DNA of 64,000 nt, from contig NZ_AP027142.1 of NCBI RefSeq assembly GCF_027925385.1, positions 1,036,001-1,100,000 of the forward strand, read 5' to 3'. The notes beneath the pieces were generated by a model. It was not told where the DNA came from. It ran no database searches and saw nothing but the letters and a program-made list of their open reading frames with translations. The translations under genes were made by a program, and so were the position numbers. Shown here piece after piece: positions 16,828 through 26,385 of this stretch (position 1 is its first letter; each line of letters opens with the position of its first letter). Source of the stretch: Methylocystis iwaonis (GTDB taxonomy: Bacteria; Pseudomonadota; Alphaproteobacteria; Rhizobiales; Beijerinckiaceae).

Positions 16828-17690
16828 CCATCGAAAGCTTCAACGACATCGCGCCTTTGAACACGCAGCCCATCGCGGTCAAAAGCTCCTTTTATCTCGC
16901 CATGCGCATTCTGGAGCCGGCGCGGCGCGACGCCATGTTCGCCATCTACGCCTTCTGCCGCGCGGTGGACGACATCGCCGACGACGAAGGCGATCGCGAG
17001 GCGCGCCGCGAGGCGCTCGATCACTGGCGCTACGATCTCGATGAACTCTACGCCGGCCGCATCCGCCCGCGCAGCGCCTTCCTCGCCGATCCTGTCCGCC
17101 GTTACCGGCTCGACCGCGCCGATTTCGAGGCGATCATCGACGGCATGGCGATGGATGTCGAAGAAGACATTTGCGCGCCCGATTGGGAAACGCTCGAGCT
17201 TTATTGCGACCGCGTCGCCAGCGCCGTGGGGCGTCTGTCGGTGCGCGCTTTCGGCCTTGTCGAAGAAGACGAAGCCCAATTGCCCACCGGCCCCAAGCTC
17301 CTCGCCTATCATCTCGGCCGCGCCCTGCAGCTCACCAATATCCTGCGCGACCTCGACGAAGACGCCGCCCGCGGACGGCTCTATCTGCCGCGCGAGGCGT
17401 TGGATGAGGCCGGCGTCACGACGCAGGCGCCGCACGCCGCCCTTGCGAGCCCGGCGCTCGATCAGGTCTGCGCGCCGGTGATGCAGCGGGCGCGCGAGCA
17501 TTTCGAGCAGGCGGACCTCGTGATGGCGGGCCTGCCGAAGGCGGCGGTGAAGGCGCCTTATCTGATGGCCGCCGGCTACCGCTCCATCCTCGACGGCCTC
17601 ACCACGCGCGGCTTCGCGCCGCCGCGCGCGCCCGTTCGGGTGTCCAAGCTGAAGCTCGTCGGCGCTCTGGTTCGGCACGCCTTCCTGTGA
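16824..17690 (+). CDS. hpnD: Presqualene diphosphate synthase HpnD
   Basis: A 288-aa squalene/phytoene synthase homologue that joins two farnesyl diphosphates into presqualene diphosphate. Motifs: SSFYLAMRILEP, the first Asp-rich motif CRAVDDIADDEGD, and the second QLTNILRDLDEDAARGRLYL. It overlaps both neighbours by four bases, so the three genes are translationally coupled. Its FPP would come from the prenyl synthase at 57.5-58.4 kb. Confidence 0.96.
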   Translation: MTIESFNDIAPLNTQPIAVKSSFYLAMRILEPARRDAMFAIYAFCRAVDDIADDEGDREARREALDHWRYDLDELYAGRIRPRSAFLADPVRRYRLDRADFEAIIDGMAMDVEEDICAPDWETLELYCDRVASAVGRLSVRAFGLVEEDEAQLPTGPKLLAYHLGRALQLTNILRDLDEDAARGRLYLPREALDEAGVTTQAPHAALASPALDQVCAPVMQRAREHFEQADLVMAGLPKAAVKAPYLMAAGYRSILDGLTTRGFAPPRAPVRVSKLKLVGALVRHAFL

Positions 17691-18928
17691 GCGAAACGAT
17701 CCACATCATTGGCGCGGGGCTCGCCGGCCTCTCCTGCGCCGTGCGCCTCGCGGACGAAGGCAAGAGGGTCAGGCTGTATGAAGCCGCGCGCATGGCGGGC
17801 GGGCGCTGCCGCTCCTATGTCGACGCGACGCTCGGCCTGACGATCGACAATGGCAACCATCTGCTGCTCTCGGGCAACACGGCCGCGCGCGATTACGGCG
17901 CGCGCATCGGCGCGAGCGACGCGCTCGTGGGCCCGGAACAGTGCGAATTCGACTTCCTCGATTTCGAGACGGGCCGGCGCTGGAAGCTGCGTCCCAACGA
18001 TTCGAAGCTCCCCTGGTGGGTTTTCTTCGCCGACCGACGCGTGCCGGGCACGGGACCGCTCGATTATCTCGACGCCGGCAGGCTCCTTTTCGCCAAGCAG
18101 GGCGCGACCATCGGCGCGACCATGCGTTGCGAGGGCCTGCTCTGGGAGAAGCTTTGGCGTCCGGTGATGCTCTCGGCGCTCAATATCGAGCCCAGCGAAG
18201 CCGCCGCCACGCTCGCCGGCGCCGTGCTGCGCGAGACGCTTGCGGCAGGCGGCGCGGCCTGTCGGCCGCTCGTCGCCAAGGGCGGGCTGGGCCACGCCTT
18301 CATCGAGCCGGCGCTGCGCAAGCTGCAGGCGCAGGGCGTTGAGCCGCGCTTTGGGGCGCGGCTGCGCGAGATCGTTTTCGACGGCGAGGGCGCCCGCGCG
18401 CTGCGCTTCGCCGACGAGGAGATTGCGCTTGGCGATCAGGATCGCGTCGTGCTGGCGGTTCCGGCCTGGATTGCTGAGGAGCTGATCCCGGGGCTCGTCA
18501 CGCCGGACGATCACCGCGCGATTCTCAACGTGCATTTCAAGATCGCGCCGCCGCCTGGCCAGCCCTTGCTGCTCGGCATGGTGGGCTCGCTCTCCGAATG
18601 GCTCTTCGCCTTCGACGACCGGCTCTCGGTCACGATCAGCGGCGCCGACCGGCTGATGGACGCGCCGCGCGAGGCTTTGGCCGAGAAAATCTGGGCCGAG
18701 GTCGCGACCGCATCCGGACTGCCGCGCGAACTGCCGCCCTGGCAGATCGTGAAGGAAAAGCGCGCGACCTTCGCCGCGACGCCCGCGCAGGAGGCGCGCC
18801 GTCCGGGAGCGCAGACGCAATGGCGCAATCTGTTCCTCGCGGGCGATTGGACCGCGACGGGGCTGCCGGCGACCATCGAGGGCACGATAAGGTCGGGGTA
18901 TAAGGCTGCGGCGCTCGCTGGGGCGTGA
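17687..18928 (+). CDS. hpnE: Hydroxysqualene dehydroxylase HpnE
   Basis: A 413-aa FAD-dependent amine-oxidase-fold protein that reduces hydroxysqualene to squalene. The N-terminal dinucleotide motif is IHIIGAGLAGLSCAVRLADE followed by GGRCRSY; the C-terminal FAD motif is NLFLAGDWTATGLPATIEG. The start is GTG at 17687 overlapping the hpnD stop. It ends the operon; hpnA, G and H are not seen here. Confidence 0.95.
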   Translation: MSETIHIIGAGLAGLSCAVRLADEGKRVRLYEAARMAGGRCRSYVDATLGLTIDNGNHLLLSGNTAARDYGARIGASDALVGPEQCEFDFLDFETGRRWKLRPNDSKLPWWVFFADRRVPGTGPLDYLDAGRLLFAKQGATIGATMRCEGLLWEKLWRPVMLSALNIEPSEAAATLAGAVLRETLAAGGAACRPLVAKGGLGHAFIEPALRKLQAQGVEPRFGARLREIVFDGEGARALRFADEEIALGDQDRVVLAVPAWIAEELIPGLVTPDDHRAILNVHFKIAPPPGQPLLLGMVGSLSEWLFAFDDRLSVTISGADRLMDAPREALAEKIWAEVATASGLPRELPPWQIVKEKRATFAATPAQEARRPGAQTQWRNLFLAGDWTATGLPATIEGTIRSGYKAAALAGA

Positions 18929-19265
18929 GCCTATCCCTCCCTCTTGCGGGCCACACATGCACACATCTTCCTAGTCGCTTCCCACGTCATGGCCGGGCTT
19001 GTCCCGGCCATCCACGCCGCGCAGCCGCAGCGAATGCTGGGAATAGGACTCAAGAGCCTCCAAAGCCCGGCAAGAACTTTACCCATAGTGACAACGCGTC
19101 TTGTTCGGCTGTGCCCCTGGGCGTGGGTGGCCGGGACAAGCCCGGCCATGACGGCCCCCGAGATTGTGTGACTCCTTTGGCTTCCCACGCCGTCCTTGCT
19201 TTGCGCGGCCAAATCACTACCTTGTCGATAACCATCGACCCCCGAAAACACGAAAACGAGCGCGT
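18929..19265. other. Intergenic region with repeat family F
   Basis: The gap is dominated by an inverted pair at 18981-19154. After it, roughly 110 bases upstream of map probably hold the map promoter; no other gene is seen. Confidence 0.6.
18981..19154. repeat. Repeat family F, large inverted repeat
   Basis: Outer arms read GTCATGGCCGGGCTTGTCCC and the complement GGGACAAGCCCGGCCATGAC, each itself a hairpin around GGCCGGG. This style of paired element is common in alphaproteobacterial gaps. No second copy is seen in this window. Confidence 0.8.
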
Positions 19266-20105
19266 ATGACCTTCATCGAGTCCCATCTCGCCCCCGCCGG
19301 CCGCAAGAGCGGTCAGATCAAGCTGCATGGGCCGGAAGATTTCGAGGGCATGCGCAAGGCCGGTCGGCTGACCGCCGAGGGCCTCGATATGCTCGTTCCT
19401 TACGTGAAGCCGGGCGTCACGACCCAGTATCTCGACGACCTCGTCTTCGATTTCGCCGTCGCCAACGGCGCCTATCCCGCGCCGCTCGACTATCGCGGCT
19501 ATCGCAAGTCGATCTGCACCTCGATCAACCATGTCGTCTGCCACGGCGTGCCGGACACTAAGCCGCTGCGCGAGGGCGACATCGTCAATATCGACCTGAC
19601 CTTCATCGTCGACGGCTGGCATGGCGACGCGAGCCGCATGTTCGCCGTGGGGGAGATCCCCCGCAAGGCGCAGCGGCTGATCGACGTCACTTATGAGTCG
19701 CTGTTGCGCGGTATCGCGGTGGTGAAGCCCGGGGCCACGACCGGCGATATCGGCGCGGCCATCCAGAAATATGCCGAAAGCGAGCGCTGCTCCGTCGTGC
19801 GCGACTTCTGCGGCCATGGGCTCGGCCGCGTCTTCCACGACGAGCCCAATATTCTGCATTACGGCGAGCCGGGGCAGGGGGTGGAGCTGCGTCCGGGCAT
19901 GTTCTTCACCATCGAGCCGATGATCAATCTCGGCCGCCCGCAGGTGAAAATTCTTTCAGACGGCTGGACGGCGGTGACGCGCGACCGCTCGCTCTCGGCG
20001 CAATTTGAACATTCGATTGGCGTCACCGAAACGGGAGCGGAAATTTTCACGCTCTCCCCCAAAGGTCTCGACAATCCCTCGGCCGCGCCTCGCGCGGCCT
20101 CATGA
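19266..20105 (+). CDS. map: Methionine aminopeptidase, type I
   Basis: A 279-aa enzyme that removes the initiator Met from new proteins. The pita-bread metal ligands are visible: Asp in [18 protein letters not shown] (two Asp), His in CGHGLGR, Glu in FTIEPMI, and the last Glu in [12 protein letters not shown]. The ATG at 19266 gives the normal length; the open frame extends back to 19164 without family similarity. The stop overlaps radC by four bases. Confidence 0.96.
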   Translation: MTFIESHLAPAGRKSGQIKLHGPEDFEGMRKAGRLTAEGLDMLVPYVKPGVTTQYLDDLVFDFAVANGAYPAPLDYRGYRKSICTSINHVVCHGVPDTKPLREGDIVNIDLTFIVDGWHGDASRMFAVGEIPRKAQRLIDVTYESLLRGIAVVKPGATTGDIGAAIQKYAESERCSVVRDFCGHGLGRVFHDEPNILHYGEPGQGVELRPGMFFTIEPMINLGRPQVKILSDGWTAVTRDRSLSAQFEHSIGVTETGAEIFTLSPKGLDNPSAAPRAAS

Positions 20106-20833
20106 AGCAGCCGAAGGGCAAGCCGGCAAAGAACGCGACGGCAGGCCTGGAGGAGGCGCAAGCCCCCCATTTCCACGGCCATCGCCAACGCTTACGCGAT
20201 CGCTTCATGGAGGGCGGCGACACCGCCCTCGCAGATTACGAGCTGATGGAGCTGCTGCTCTTTCGCGCCATTCCGCGACGCGACGTGAAGCCGCTCGCCA
20301 AGGCGATCATCGAGCGCTTCGGCTCCTTCGCCGAGGCGGTCGCGGCGCGACCCGAGCGTCTGCGCGAGATCGACGGCCTCTCCGAGGGCGCGATTGCCGA
20401 ATTGAAGATCACTGAAGCCGCGGCGCGGCGCCTCGCGCGCGGCGCGCTGGAGAAGCGCACCGTGCTCTCCTCCTTCTCCGCCGTGACCGATTACTGCCGC
20501 ACCGCCATGGCCTATGCCGAGCGCGAGGAGTTTCGCATCCTCTTCCTCGACAAGCGCAACGCGCTCATCGCCGATGAAGTGCAGGGCGTCGGCACGGTGG
20601 ATCACACGCCCGTCTATCCGCGCGAAGTGGTGCGCCGCGCGCTGGAGCTTGGCGCAAGCGCTCTGATCCTCGCGCACAACCACCCCTCCGGCGATCCTAC
20701 GCCCTCGACGGCGGATATTCGCATGACCAAGGACATCGTGACCATCGCACAGCCGTTCGGCATCGCGGTGCATGATCATTTGATCGTCGGGCGTAATGGG
20801 CAGACCAGCTTCAGGGGGCTGAAGCTGATTTGA
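20102..20833 (+). CDS. radC: RadC family JAB/MPN protein
   Basis: A 243-aa protein with an N-terminal helix-hairpin-helix-like UPF0758 region and a C-terminal JAB domain. The metal site is visible as [14 protein letters not shown]. Although named for DNA repair, the function of RadC is not established. It is translationally coupled to map, an arrangement seen in many alphaproteobacteria. Confidence 0.93.
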   Translation: MKQPKGKPAKNATAGLEEAQAPHFHGHRQRLRDRFMEGGDTALADYELMELLLFRAIPRRDVKPLAKAIIERFGSFAEAVAARPERLREIDGLSEGAIAELKITEAAARRLARGALEKRTVLSSFSAVTDYCRTAMAYAEREEFRILFLDKRNALIADEVQGVGTVDHTPVYPREVVRRALELGASALILAHNHPSGDPTPSTADIRMTKDIVTIAQPFGIAVHDHLIVGRNGQTSFRGLKLI

Positions 20834-20913
20834 CAATTCCCGGCCCTACCTCCAAAGCGCGGGAAAGGCAGGCGCTCGGTTGAGCGGCAGTCTGGCATGG
20901 TTGGCGCCTGATA

Positions 20914-21040
20914 CCTCCCCTTTACGGGGAGGTCGGTGGCCGAAGGCCACCGGGTGGGGTTCGCGCCGCGATGACGTCGTTGTGGCGTGCCCCACCCGAC
21001 CCCGCTTTCGCGGGGCCACCCTCCCCGTAAAGGGGAGGGA
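20914..21040. repeat. Repeat family A, full copy
   Basis: Same structure as 14562-14690, with the inner hairpin GGTGGCCGAAGGCCACC. It lies between radC and the MFS gene, and the MFS reading frame stays open through it. Confidence 0.95.
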
Positions 21041-21089
21041 GGAGCTCACGCCCCAGAATTCGTGTTTCCCTCGCCGGAATAGGAAAGAT

Positions 21090-22484
21090 TTGCCCGCCTT
21101 CGTCATCACCCCGCTCATCATCGCCACTGCGCTCTTCATGGAGCAACTCGACGGCACGGTGCTCGCCACCGCTTTGCCGGCGATGGCGGCGGATTTGCAC
21201 GAAGACCCGGTGGCGCTGAAACTCGCGCTCACCGCCTATCTCCTGTCGCTTGCCGTCTTCATCCCGCTGTCCGGCTGGGCGGCGGATAAATTCGGCGCAC
21301 GGCGCGTGTTTCGCGCGGCGATCGGCGTGTTCACGCTTGGCTCCATCCTCTGTGGCTTCTCTGATTCACTCGCGGCGATCGTCGCGGCGCGCGTGGTGCA
21401 GGGGCTGGGCGGCGCCATGATGGTGCCGGTGGGGCGGCTCGTCTTGCTGCGCACGGCGCCGCGTCAAGAGATCGTGCGCGCCATGGCCTATCTGACCATT
21501 CCGGCCCTTGTCGGCCCGCTGATCGGCCCGCCGCTCGGCGGCTTTCTCTCCACCTATTTTCACTGGCGCTACATCTTCTGGATCAATGTGCCGATCGGCC
21601 TTATCGGCGCCGCGCTGACGACGCGCTTCATTCCCGATCTCTACGAAGAGAATGTCCGGCCGCTCGATGTGACGGGCGCCGCGCTATCTGGCGTGGGGCT
21701 TTCCTTCATCGTCTTCGGCTTTACGATTCTCGGGCGTGGTTTCGCGCCGCCGGTCGTGGTTGCGGCGATTGTCGCCGTCGGCGCCGCGGCGCTCTACGCC
21801 TATTTCATTCACGCACAGCGCACGGAACATCCGATCATCGACCTTGCGCTGCTGCGCATCCCGACCTTTCGAGCGGCGATCTATGGTGGATTTCTGTTTC
21901 GCGTTGGGCTCGGCGCGGTTCCCTTTCTGCTGCCGCTGCTGCTGCAGGTCGGCTTCGAACTCAGCGCCTATGAATCGGGCCTGCTGACCTTCGTCGCCGC
22001 CGCCGGCGCCATGGTCATGAAGACGACGGCGCAGCCGATCTTGAAGCGCTTCGGCTTCCGCCGCGTGCTGATCGTGAATGCGCTGATCTGCACGGGATTC
22101 CTCGCCGCCAACGGCTCTTTCACGCAGGCGACGCCGCATTGGCTGATCATGACCATGCTGCTTGTCGGCGGCTTCTTCCGCTCGCTGGAATTCACGGCGC
22201 TGAACGCGATTTGCTACGCCGACATTCCGCCCGAATCGATGAGCAATGCGACGAGCTTTGCGGCGGTCGGGCAGCAATTGTCGCTCTCGACCGGCGTCGC
22301 GATCGGCGCTGCGGCGCTGGAGACGGCGCGGGCGCTGCACGGCGGCGGGACGTTGATGGCGCTGGATTTCCCGCCGGCGTTTTTTGTGGTGGCGTCGATA
22401 TCGGCAGTGTCGATCGTGAATTTTGTGCGGCTTGCGCCGAATGCGGGCGACGAGCTGACGGGGCGGAAGGCTTTGCGCGCCTGA
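21090..22484 (+). CDS. MFS drug-efflux transporter (DHA2/EmrB-like)
   Basis: A 464-aa protein with about 14 hydrophobic segments, of the DHA2 proton-drug antiporter type. Signature regions are DGTVLATALPAMAADL in the first helix, the A-loop GWAADKFGARRVF, and VVQGLGGAMMVPV with GPLIGPPLGG (motif C-like). The TTG at 21090 is chosen because AGGA lies 5 bases upstream and the first helix begins there; upstream codons lie in repeat A. No membrane-fusion partner is adjacent. The substrate is unknown. Confidence 0.87.
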   Translation: MPAFVITPLIIATALFMEQLDGTVLATALPAMAADLHEDPVALKLALTAYLLSLAVFIPLSGWAADKFGARRVFRAAIGVFTLGSILCGFSDSLAAIVAARVVQGLGGAMMVPVGRLVLLRTAPRQEIVRAMAYLTIPALVGPLIGPPLGGFLSTYFHWRYIFWINVPIGLIGAALTTRFIPDLYEENVRPLDVTGAALSGVGLSFIVFGFTILGRGFAPPVVVAAIVAVGAAALYAYFIHAQRTEHPIIDLALLRIPTFRAAIYGGFLFRVGLGAVPFLLPLLLQVGFELSAYESGLLTFVAAAGAMVMKTTAQPILKRFGFRRVLIVNALICTGFLAANGSFTQATPHWLIMTMLLVGGFFRSLEFTALNAICYADIPPESMSNATSFAAVGQQLSLSTGVAIGAAALETARALHGGGTLMALDFPPAFFVVASISAVSIVNFVRLAPNAGDELTGRKALRA

Positions 22485-22498
22485 AGGCGCGCGGTCCA
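22476..22498. repeat. Repeat family E, short copy
   Basis: CGCGCCTGAAGGCGCG palindrome followed by GCGGTCC, overlapping the end of the MFS gene. With 22686-22705 it brackets the family D copy. Confidence 0.65.
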
Positions 22499-22513
22499 AA
22501 GCGGTGCGCTCAG

Positions 22514-22680
22514 TTTGTTGACAAACCTCCGAGGCGGCCTCGTCCTTCGAGACGCGAGCTTCGCTCGCTCCTCAGGATGAGGCCTAAGTGTTTGACCAAG
22601 ATGCAGAAGCCCCTCATGCTGAGGAGCCTGCGCAGCAGGCGTCTCGAAGCACGAGGGGCGTCACCGCCACTTTGTCAGCA
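22514..22680. repeat. Repeat family D, copy 2 (inverted)
   Basis: Nearly the reverse complement of 5286-5452 over about 167 bp. It lies between the convergent MFS and rlmE genes and could act as a two-way terminator. Confidence 0.9.
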
Positions 22681-22685
22681 GTCTG

Positions 22686-22705
22686 CGCGCGCCTTCAGGC
22701 GCGCA
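22686..22705. repeat. Repeat family E, short copy
   Basis: GCGCGCCTTCAGGCGCGC palindrome overlapping the 3' end of rlmE, opposite to the copy at 22476-22498. Confidence 0.6.
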
Positions 22706-23423
22706 TGTCTTCCGGTTCCGCGCGCTTGCCCCGGAACCCCGTGGCCAGCACGTAAAGCTCCGCTGAATCCGCCCGGCTCGCGGCGGGCTTCACATGGCGC
22801 ACGGCGGCAAAATCGCGCTTCAGGCGCGTGAGCAATTGCCCCTCCGTGCCGCCCTGCAGCACTTTGGCGACAAAGAATCCGCCGGGCGCCAGCACGTCCA
22901 TCGCGAAATCGGCGGCAAGCTCGGCCAGCGCGACAATGCGCAGATGGTCCGTCTGCTTATGCCCCGTGGCGTTGGCCGCCATATCGGACATCACGCCGTC
23001 GGCCTCGCCGCCGAGCATTTCCTTGATGAAATCCGGCGCGTCTTCGTCGTTGAAGTCCTTGACGGCGAATTGCACGCCGGGGATCGGCTCCATGTCGAGG
23101 AGATCGACGCCGACGACTTTGCCTCTGCCGTCCTTGACCTTTACGCGGTCGGCGGCGATCTGCGACCAGCCGCCCGGCGCGGCGCCGAGATCGACGATGC
23201 GGGCGCCCGGTTTGAGGAGATGGTAGCGGTCGTCCATCTCGATGAGCTTATAGGCGGCGCGGGAGCGATAGCCCTCGCGCTTGGCGCGCGCCACATAGGG
23301 GTCGTTGAGCTGGCGCTCCAGCCAGAGGGTGGAGGAGAGCGAACGCTTGCGCGCGGTCTTCACCCGCGTCTTCAGCGAGCGTCCGCCCTCGCGCCCCGAT
23401 CCCTTGCCTTCGGCCATGTCCAT
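22695..23423 (-). CDS. rlmE: 23S rRNA 2'-O-ribose methyltransferase RlmE
   Basis: A 242-aa FtsJ/RrmJ-type enzyme that methylates U2552 of 23S rRNA late in 50S assembly. SAM motif I is [13 protein letters not shown]; the K-D-K-E catalytic set can be placed as Lys in RAAYKLIE, Asp in VMSDMAAN, Lys in FFVAKVLQG and Glu near [10 protein letters not shown]. An Arg/Lys-rich N-terminal tail of about 30 residues is typical of alphaproteobacteria. The start may be the ATG at 23423 or the one at 23417. Confidence 0.95.
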   Translation of the reverse strand: MDMAEGKGSGREGGRSLKTRVKTARKRSLSSTLWLERQLNDPYVARAKREGYRSRAAYKLIEMDDRYHLLKPGARIVDLGAAPGGWSQIAADRVKVKDGRGKVVGVDLLDMEPIPGVQFAVKDFNDEDAPDFIKEMLGGEADGVMSDMAANATGHKQTDHLRIVALAELAADFAMDVLAPGGFFVAKVLQGGTEGQLLTRLKRDFAAVRHVKPAASRADSAELYVLATGFRGKRAEPEDMRA

Positions 23424-23433
23424 TCGCTCCGCA

Positions 23434-23535
23434 TGTCATTCCCGGCGCGCGAAGCGCGACCGGGAACCCAGAGGCAAGTAGCACAGTCTTGCGGGTTTTG
23501 CGCTGGATTCCAGATCAGACCTTCAGCCTGTGGGG
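23434..23535. repeat. Repeat family B, diverged copy
   Basis: Starts with GTCATTCCCGGCGCGCGAAG and ends with GGGGAATGTCG; the inner part is less conserved than in other copies. It is joined to a family C copy. Confidence 0.7.
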
Positions 23536-23542
23536 AATGTCG

Positions 23543-23623
23543 TCATTGCGAGCGAAGCGAAGCAATCCAGGGCCGCTATAGCTGCTCTGGATTGCTTCGT
23601 CGCTACGCTCCTCGCAATGACGG
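23543..23623. repeat. Repeat family C, copy 3
   Basis: GTCATTGCGAGCGAAGCGAA to CTCGCAATGACGG with the inner GCAATCCAGGGC pair. It lies between the ABC exporter 3' end and the 5' end of rlmE. Confidence 0.9.
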
Positions 23624-23646
23624 CGGGCCGGTCGCCGTCTGGCCTG

Positions 23647-25740
23647 TTACGCCAGCACTTTGTCGCGTGGCGCGAAGAGGCCGTCGGCGCCGGCTTCCAT
23701 CTCGATCTGCCGGTCGTGGTAATCGAGCAGCGTCGAGCGGTGGCCGATCGAGACGATCGTCGTCTGCGGCAGGCGCTCGCGCAGCATGCGATAGATCTCG
23801 CCCTCCAGCTTCTCGTCGAGCGCCGAGGTCGCCTCGTCGAGGAACAGCCAATCGGGCTTGGCGAGAAGCGCGCGGGCGATGGCGACGCGCTGCTGCTCGC
23901 CGCCGGAAAGGCGCTGGCCCCAATTATTGCTTTCGTCCAGCCGCTCGACGAAGGGCGCCAGCCGCGCGGCGCGGAGCGCCTCTTCGATGTCGGCGCGCGC
24001 ATAATCCTCGAGGTCCGCCGGGTAGACGACCGCCTGGGCCAGCGTGCCCATCGGGATATAGGGGCGCTGCGGCGCGAGCATCACGCGGGCGCCCTGCGGC
24101 ACGACGACCGAGCCCGCGGCATGCGGCCAGATGCCGGCGATGGCGCGGAACAGCGTCGATTTGCCCGAGCCTGACGGACCGGTGAGCAGCGCCGCCTGAC
24201 GCGGCTCGAAGACGAGCGCGTCGATATGGACGATGCGGCGACCATCCGGCAGCGACAAAGTGAGGTCGTCGAGCGCCAGCCGATCGGAGGGCGCGCGGGA
24301 AACGACATGGGCGCGGTTGGTCTCGGCGGAATCGATCGCGGCGTCGAAAGAGGCGAGACGATCCAGCACGGATTTGTACTGCGCGAGCGAGGTGTAATAA
24401 GTGATGAAGAAGGTCAGCGCGCCTTCCACCCGCCCGAAGGCGCTGGCCGTTTGCGTCATTACGCCGAGCTGGATCTTCCCCGCGAAATAGAAGGGCGCGG
24501 TGATCACATAGGGAATGATCGGCGAGAGCTGGCCATAGGAAGCGGTGAAGCTCACCAGTTGCTTGCGCTTGCGCACGATCCCCAGATAGTTGAACACGAT
24601 TCCGCGGAAACGCTGCACCAGCGAGCCCTGCTCCGCGTGCTCGCCCGAGAGAAGCGCGACCTGCTCGCTATATTCGCGCAGGCGCGCGAGCGAGAAGCGG
24701 AAGTCGGCCTCGCGCCGTTGCTGCTCGAAGAAGAGCCCCGTCAGCGACCGGCCGATGAGATGCGTCACCAACGTGCCGAGAGAGGCGTAGGCGAGCGCAA
24801 CCCAGAACAAGAAGCCGGGAATGTGAATATCCGTGCCGGGCAGCGGATAGGCGCCCGAAAGCCCCCATAGGACGAAGGCGAAGGAGACGAGCGAACTCAT
24901 CGTCGAGATGAGCAGGATCGAATAGGAATAGATGCCGTAGCCTTCCTCGCCGCCGTCGATGAAGCGGTTCACGTCCTCGGCGATGCGCTGATCCGGGTTG
25001 TCGGCGTCGCCGCCCGCCAGCGCCATGCCGTAATGCGTATGCGAGCTGAGCCAGCGTTGAATATAATGCTCGGTGAGCCAGCGGCGCCAGCGAATGACCA
25101 GCATGGACTTCAGCACATATTCGATCACGGCGATGGCGACGTAAAAGAACGCCCATGGCGTGAAGACGAAGAGAAGCTGGCGCCAGAACTCCGCCGAGTT
25201 CTTCTCCTGGATGGCGTTGAACCAGTCGCGGTTGAAGAAGGAGAGGCGCACGGAAATGCCGACCTGCCCCTGATTGATCAGCACGAGAACGACGATCATC
25301 GCCGTTGCGATCGCCGCCTCTCCGGCCGTAAAGCGCGGGAAGGGCCAGACGCGGGCTTCTCCGCGATCGGGCGCGTCGAAATAAAGATCCGCGATGCGCG
25401 TCATCTCCTGGACGACAGCGATGCGGGAGACGGCGTAGACGAGGATCGAGAATACCGCGACGGTGACCGCCATGCTCTCGGGCGGCGCGAAATCCGCGAG
25501 CGCCTGAGGCCACAGCTCCTCTGACTGGAGAAGCTTCGTGAGGCCGAAGACGATTGTTTCGGTCGAGAAGATCGCGGCGAAAATCTTCATGAAGGTCGAC
25601 ATCTCGGCCCCGCGCCAGGTAGTGACGGCGCAGAGTCCGGCGGCGACGGCGAGGATGAAGAGATCGGCGTCCGCCCTATGCGCGCCGACCAGCGCGGCAA
25701 GAACGGCGAAGGCGGCGACGGCCGCGCTCAGTTTTCGCAT
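23647..25740 (-). CDS. ABC transporter, fused membrane and ATPase domains (SbmA/YddA-like)
   Basis: A 697-aa half-transporter with an N-terminal membrane region (about residues 1-420; strong hydrophobic segments near 5-50, 60-110, 155-240 and 285-330) of the ABC_membrane_2 type, followed by an ATPase domain. Walker A is TGPSGSGKSTLF, the signature is LSGGEQQRVAIARALL and Walker B is WLFLDEATSALDE, with the switch His in SIGHRSTL. It resembles YddA/ABCD-type exporters. The substrate is unknown. It is expected to work as a homodimer. Confidence 0.9.
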   Translation of the reverse strand: MRKLSAAVAAFAVLAALVGAHRADADLFILAVAAGLCAVTTWRGAEMSTFMKIFAAIFSTETIVFGLTKLLQSEELWPQALADFAPPESMAVTVAVFSILVYAVSRIAVVQEMTRIADLYFDAPDRGEARVWPFPRFTAGEAAIATAMIVVLVLINQGQVGISVRLSFFNRDWFNAIQEKNSAEFWRQLLFVFTPWAFFYVAIAVIEYVLKSMLVIRWRRWLTEHYIQRWLSSHTHYGMALAGGDADNPDQRIAEDVNRFIDGGEEGYGIYSYSILLISTMSSLVSFAFVLWGLSGAYPLPGTDIHIPGFLFWVALAYASLGTLVTHLIGRSLTGLFFEQQRREADFRFSLARLREYSEQVALLSGEHAEQGSLVQRFRGIVFNYLGIVRKRKQLVSFTASYGQLSPIIPYVITAPFYFAGKIQLGVMTQTASAFGRVEGALTFFITYYTSLAQYKSVLDRLASFDAAIDSAETNRAHVVSRAPSDRLALDDLTLSLPDGRRIVHIDALVFEPRQAALLTGPSGSGKSTLFRAIAGIWPHAAGSVVVPQGARVMLAPQRPYIPMGTLAQAVVYPADLEDYARADIEEALRAARLAPFVERLDESNNWGQRLSGGEQQRVAIARALLAKPDWLFLDEATSALDEKLEGEIYRMLRERLPQTTIVSIGHRSTLLDYHDRQIEMEAGADGLFAPRDKVLA

Positions 25741-25830
25741 CTTTGGCCCTTTGAAGGAATGGCGGCGTCAGCGCGCGCAGGCGCGGACGCAATAACGCTC
25801 CCCTCACCTATGCACGGCCGGCGCGACTTC

Positions 25831-26166
25831 TCAATCTTCCTCTATGGGAATGATGGCGTCGCCGTTCACATGCGCGACAAGCACGGGAGACGCTTTGAAA
25901 GTGAGCACGCGGCGCGGCGTAATTGTGGCCTCGACGCCGGTTTTTGGATTACGGCCCACCCGCTCCCGCTTGGAGCGCACGTTGAAGGTGCCGAATGAAC
26001 GCAGTTTGACTGGCTCGCCGCGCAGCAAAGCCTCGCCGATCTCCTCGAATGTGGCGTCGAGAATCTTGCGCGCTTCCGCACGGGATAGTGTGGGGCAGCA
26101 GCTATAGACGGCCTCTCGCAAAGAGGCGCGCGTCAACGTGTTGCCTGGGTCGATTTTTCTTACCAT
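25831..26166 (-). CDS. IHF/HU-like DNA-bending protein, divergent
   Basis: A 111-aa protein of the IHF/HU fold. The DNA-minor-groove arm region VGRNPKTGVEATITPRRVLTFKAS is well kept, including the intercalating Pro in RNPKTG, and the body has VKLRSFGTFNVRSK. It differs from canonical IhfA in its N-terminus (NTLTRASLREAVYSCCPTLS) and C-terminus (PVLVAHVNG instead of a basic end). It may be a second IHF-alpha-type paralogue. Stands alone. Confidence 0.88.
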   Translation of the reverse strand: MVRKIDPGNTLTRASLREAVYSCCPTLSRAEARKILDATFEEIGEALLRGEPVKLRSFGTFNVRSKRERVGRNPKTGVEATITPRRVLTFKASPVLVAHVNGDAIIPIEED

Positions 26167-26385
26167 GCGGGACGAACACGAAAGCGAGCGTCGGTCACAT
26201 CATTTCGGATCGGCGTAGACACGCTATTCCTCTAATTTCAGGCCAACGCGACGAAACTGATTATTTTCGCAAGCAGAACAGCTTACGAGGCCATATAGTA
26301 ATCAAAAATCAGAGGGATGCAAGGCCGTGGCGCCGCTTCGCCACATTTATGGGGCCACGGCGCCGCACAACCTCATCCGATTCGG

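Noticed and set aside
20880..21089. Upstream extension of the MFS gene
   Set aside because: These codons lie in repeat A and give a product unlike the family; the TTG at 21090 has a ribosome site and begins the first helix.
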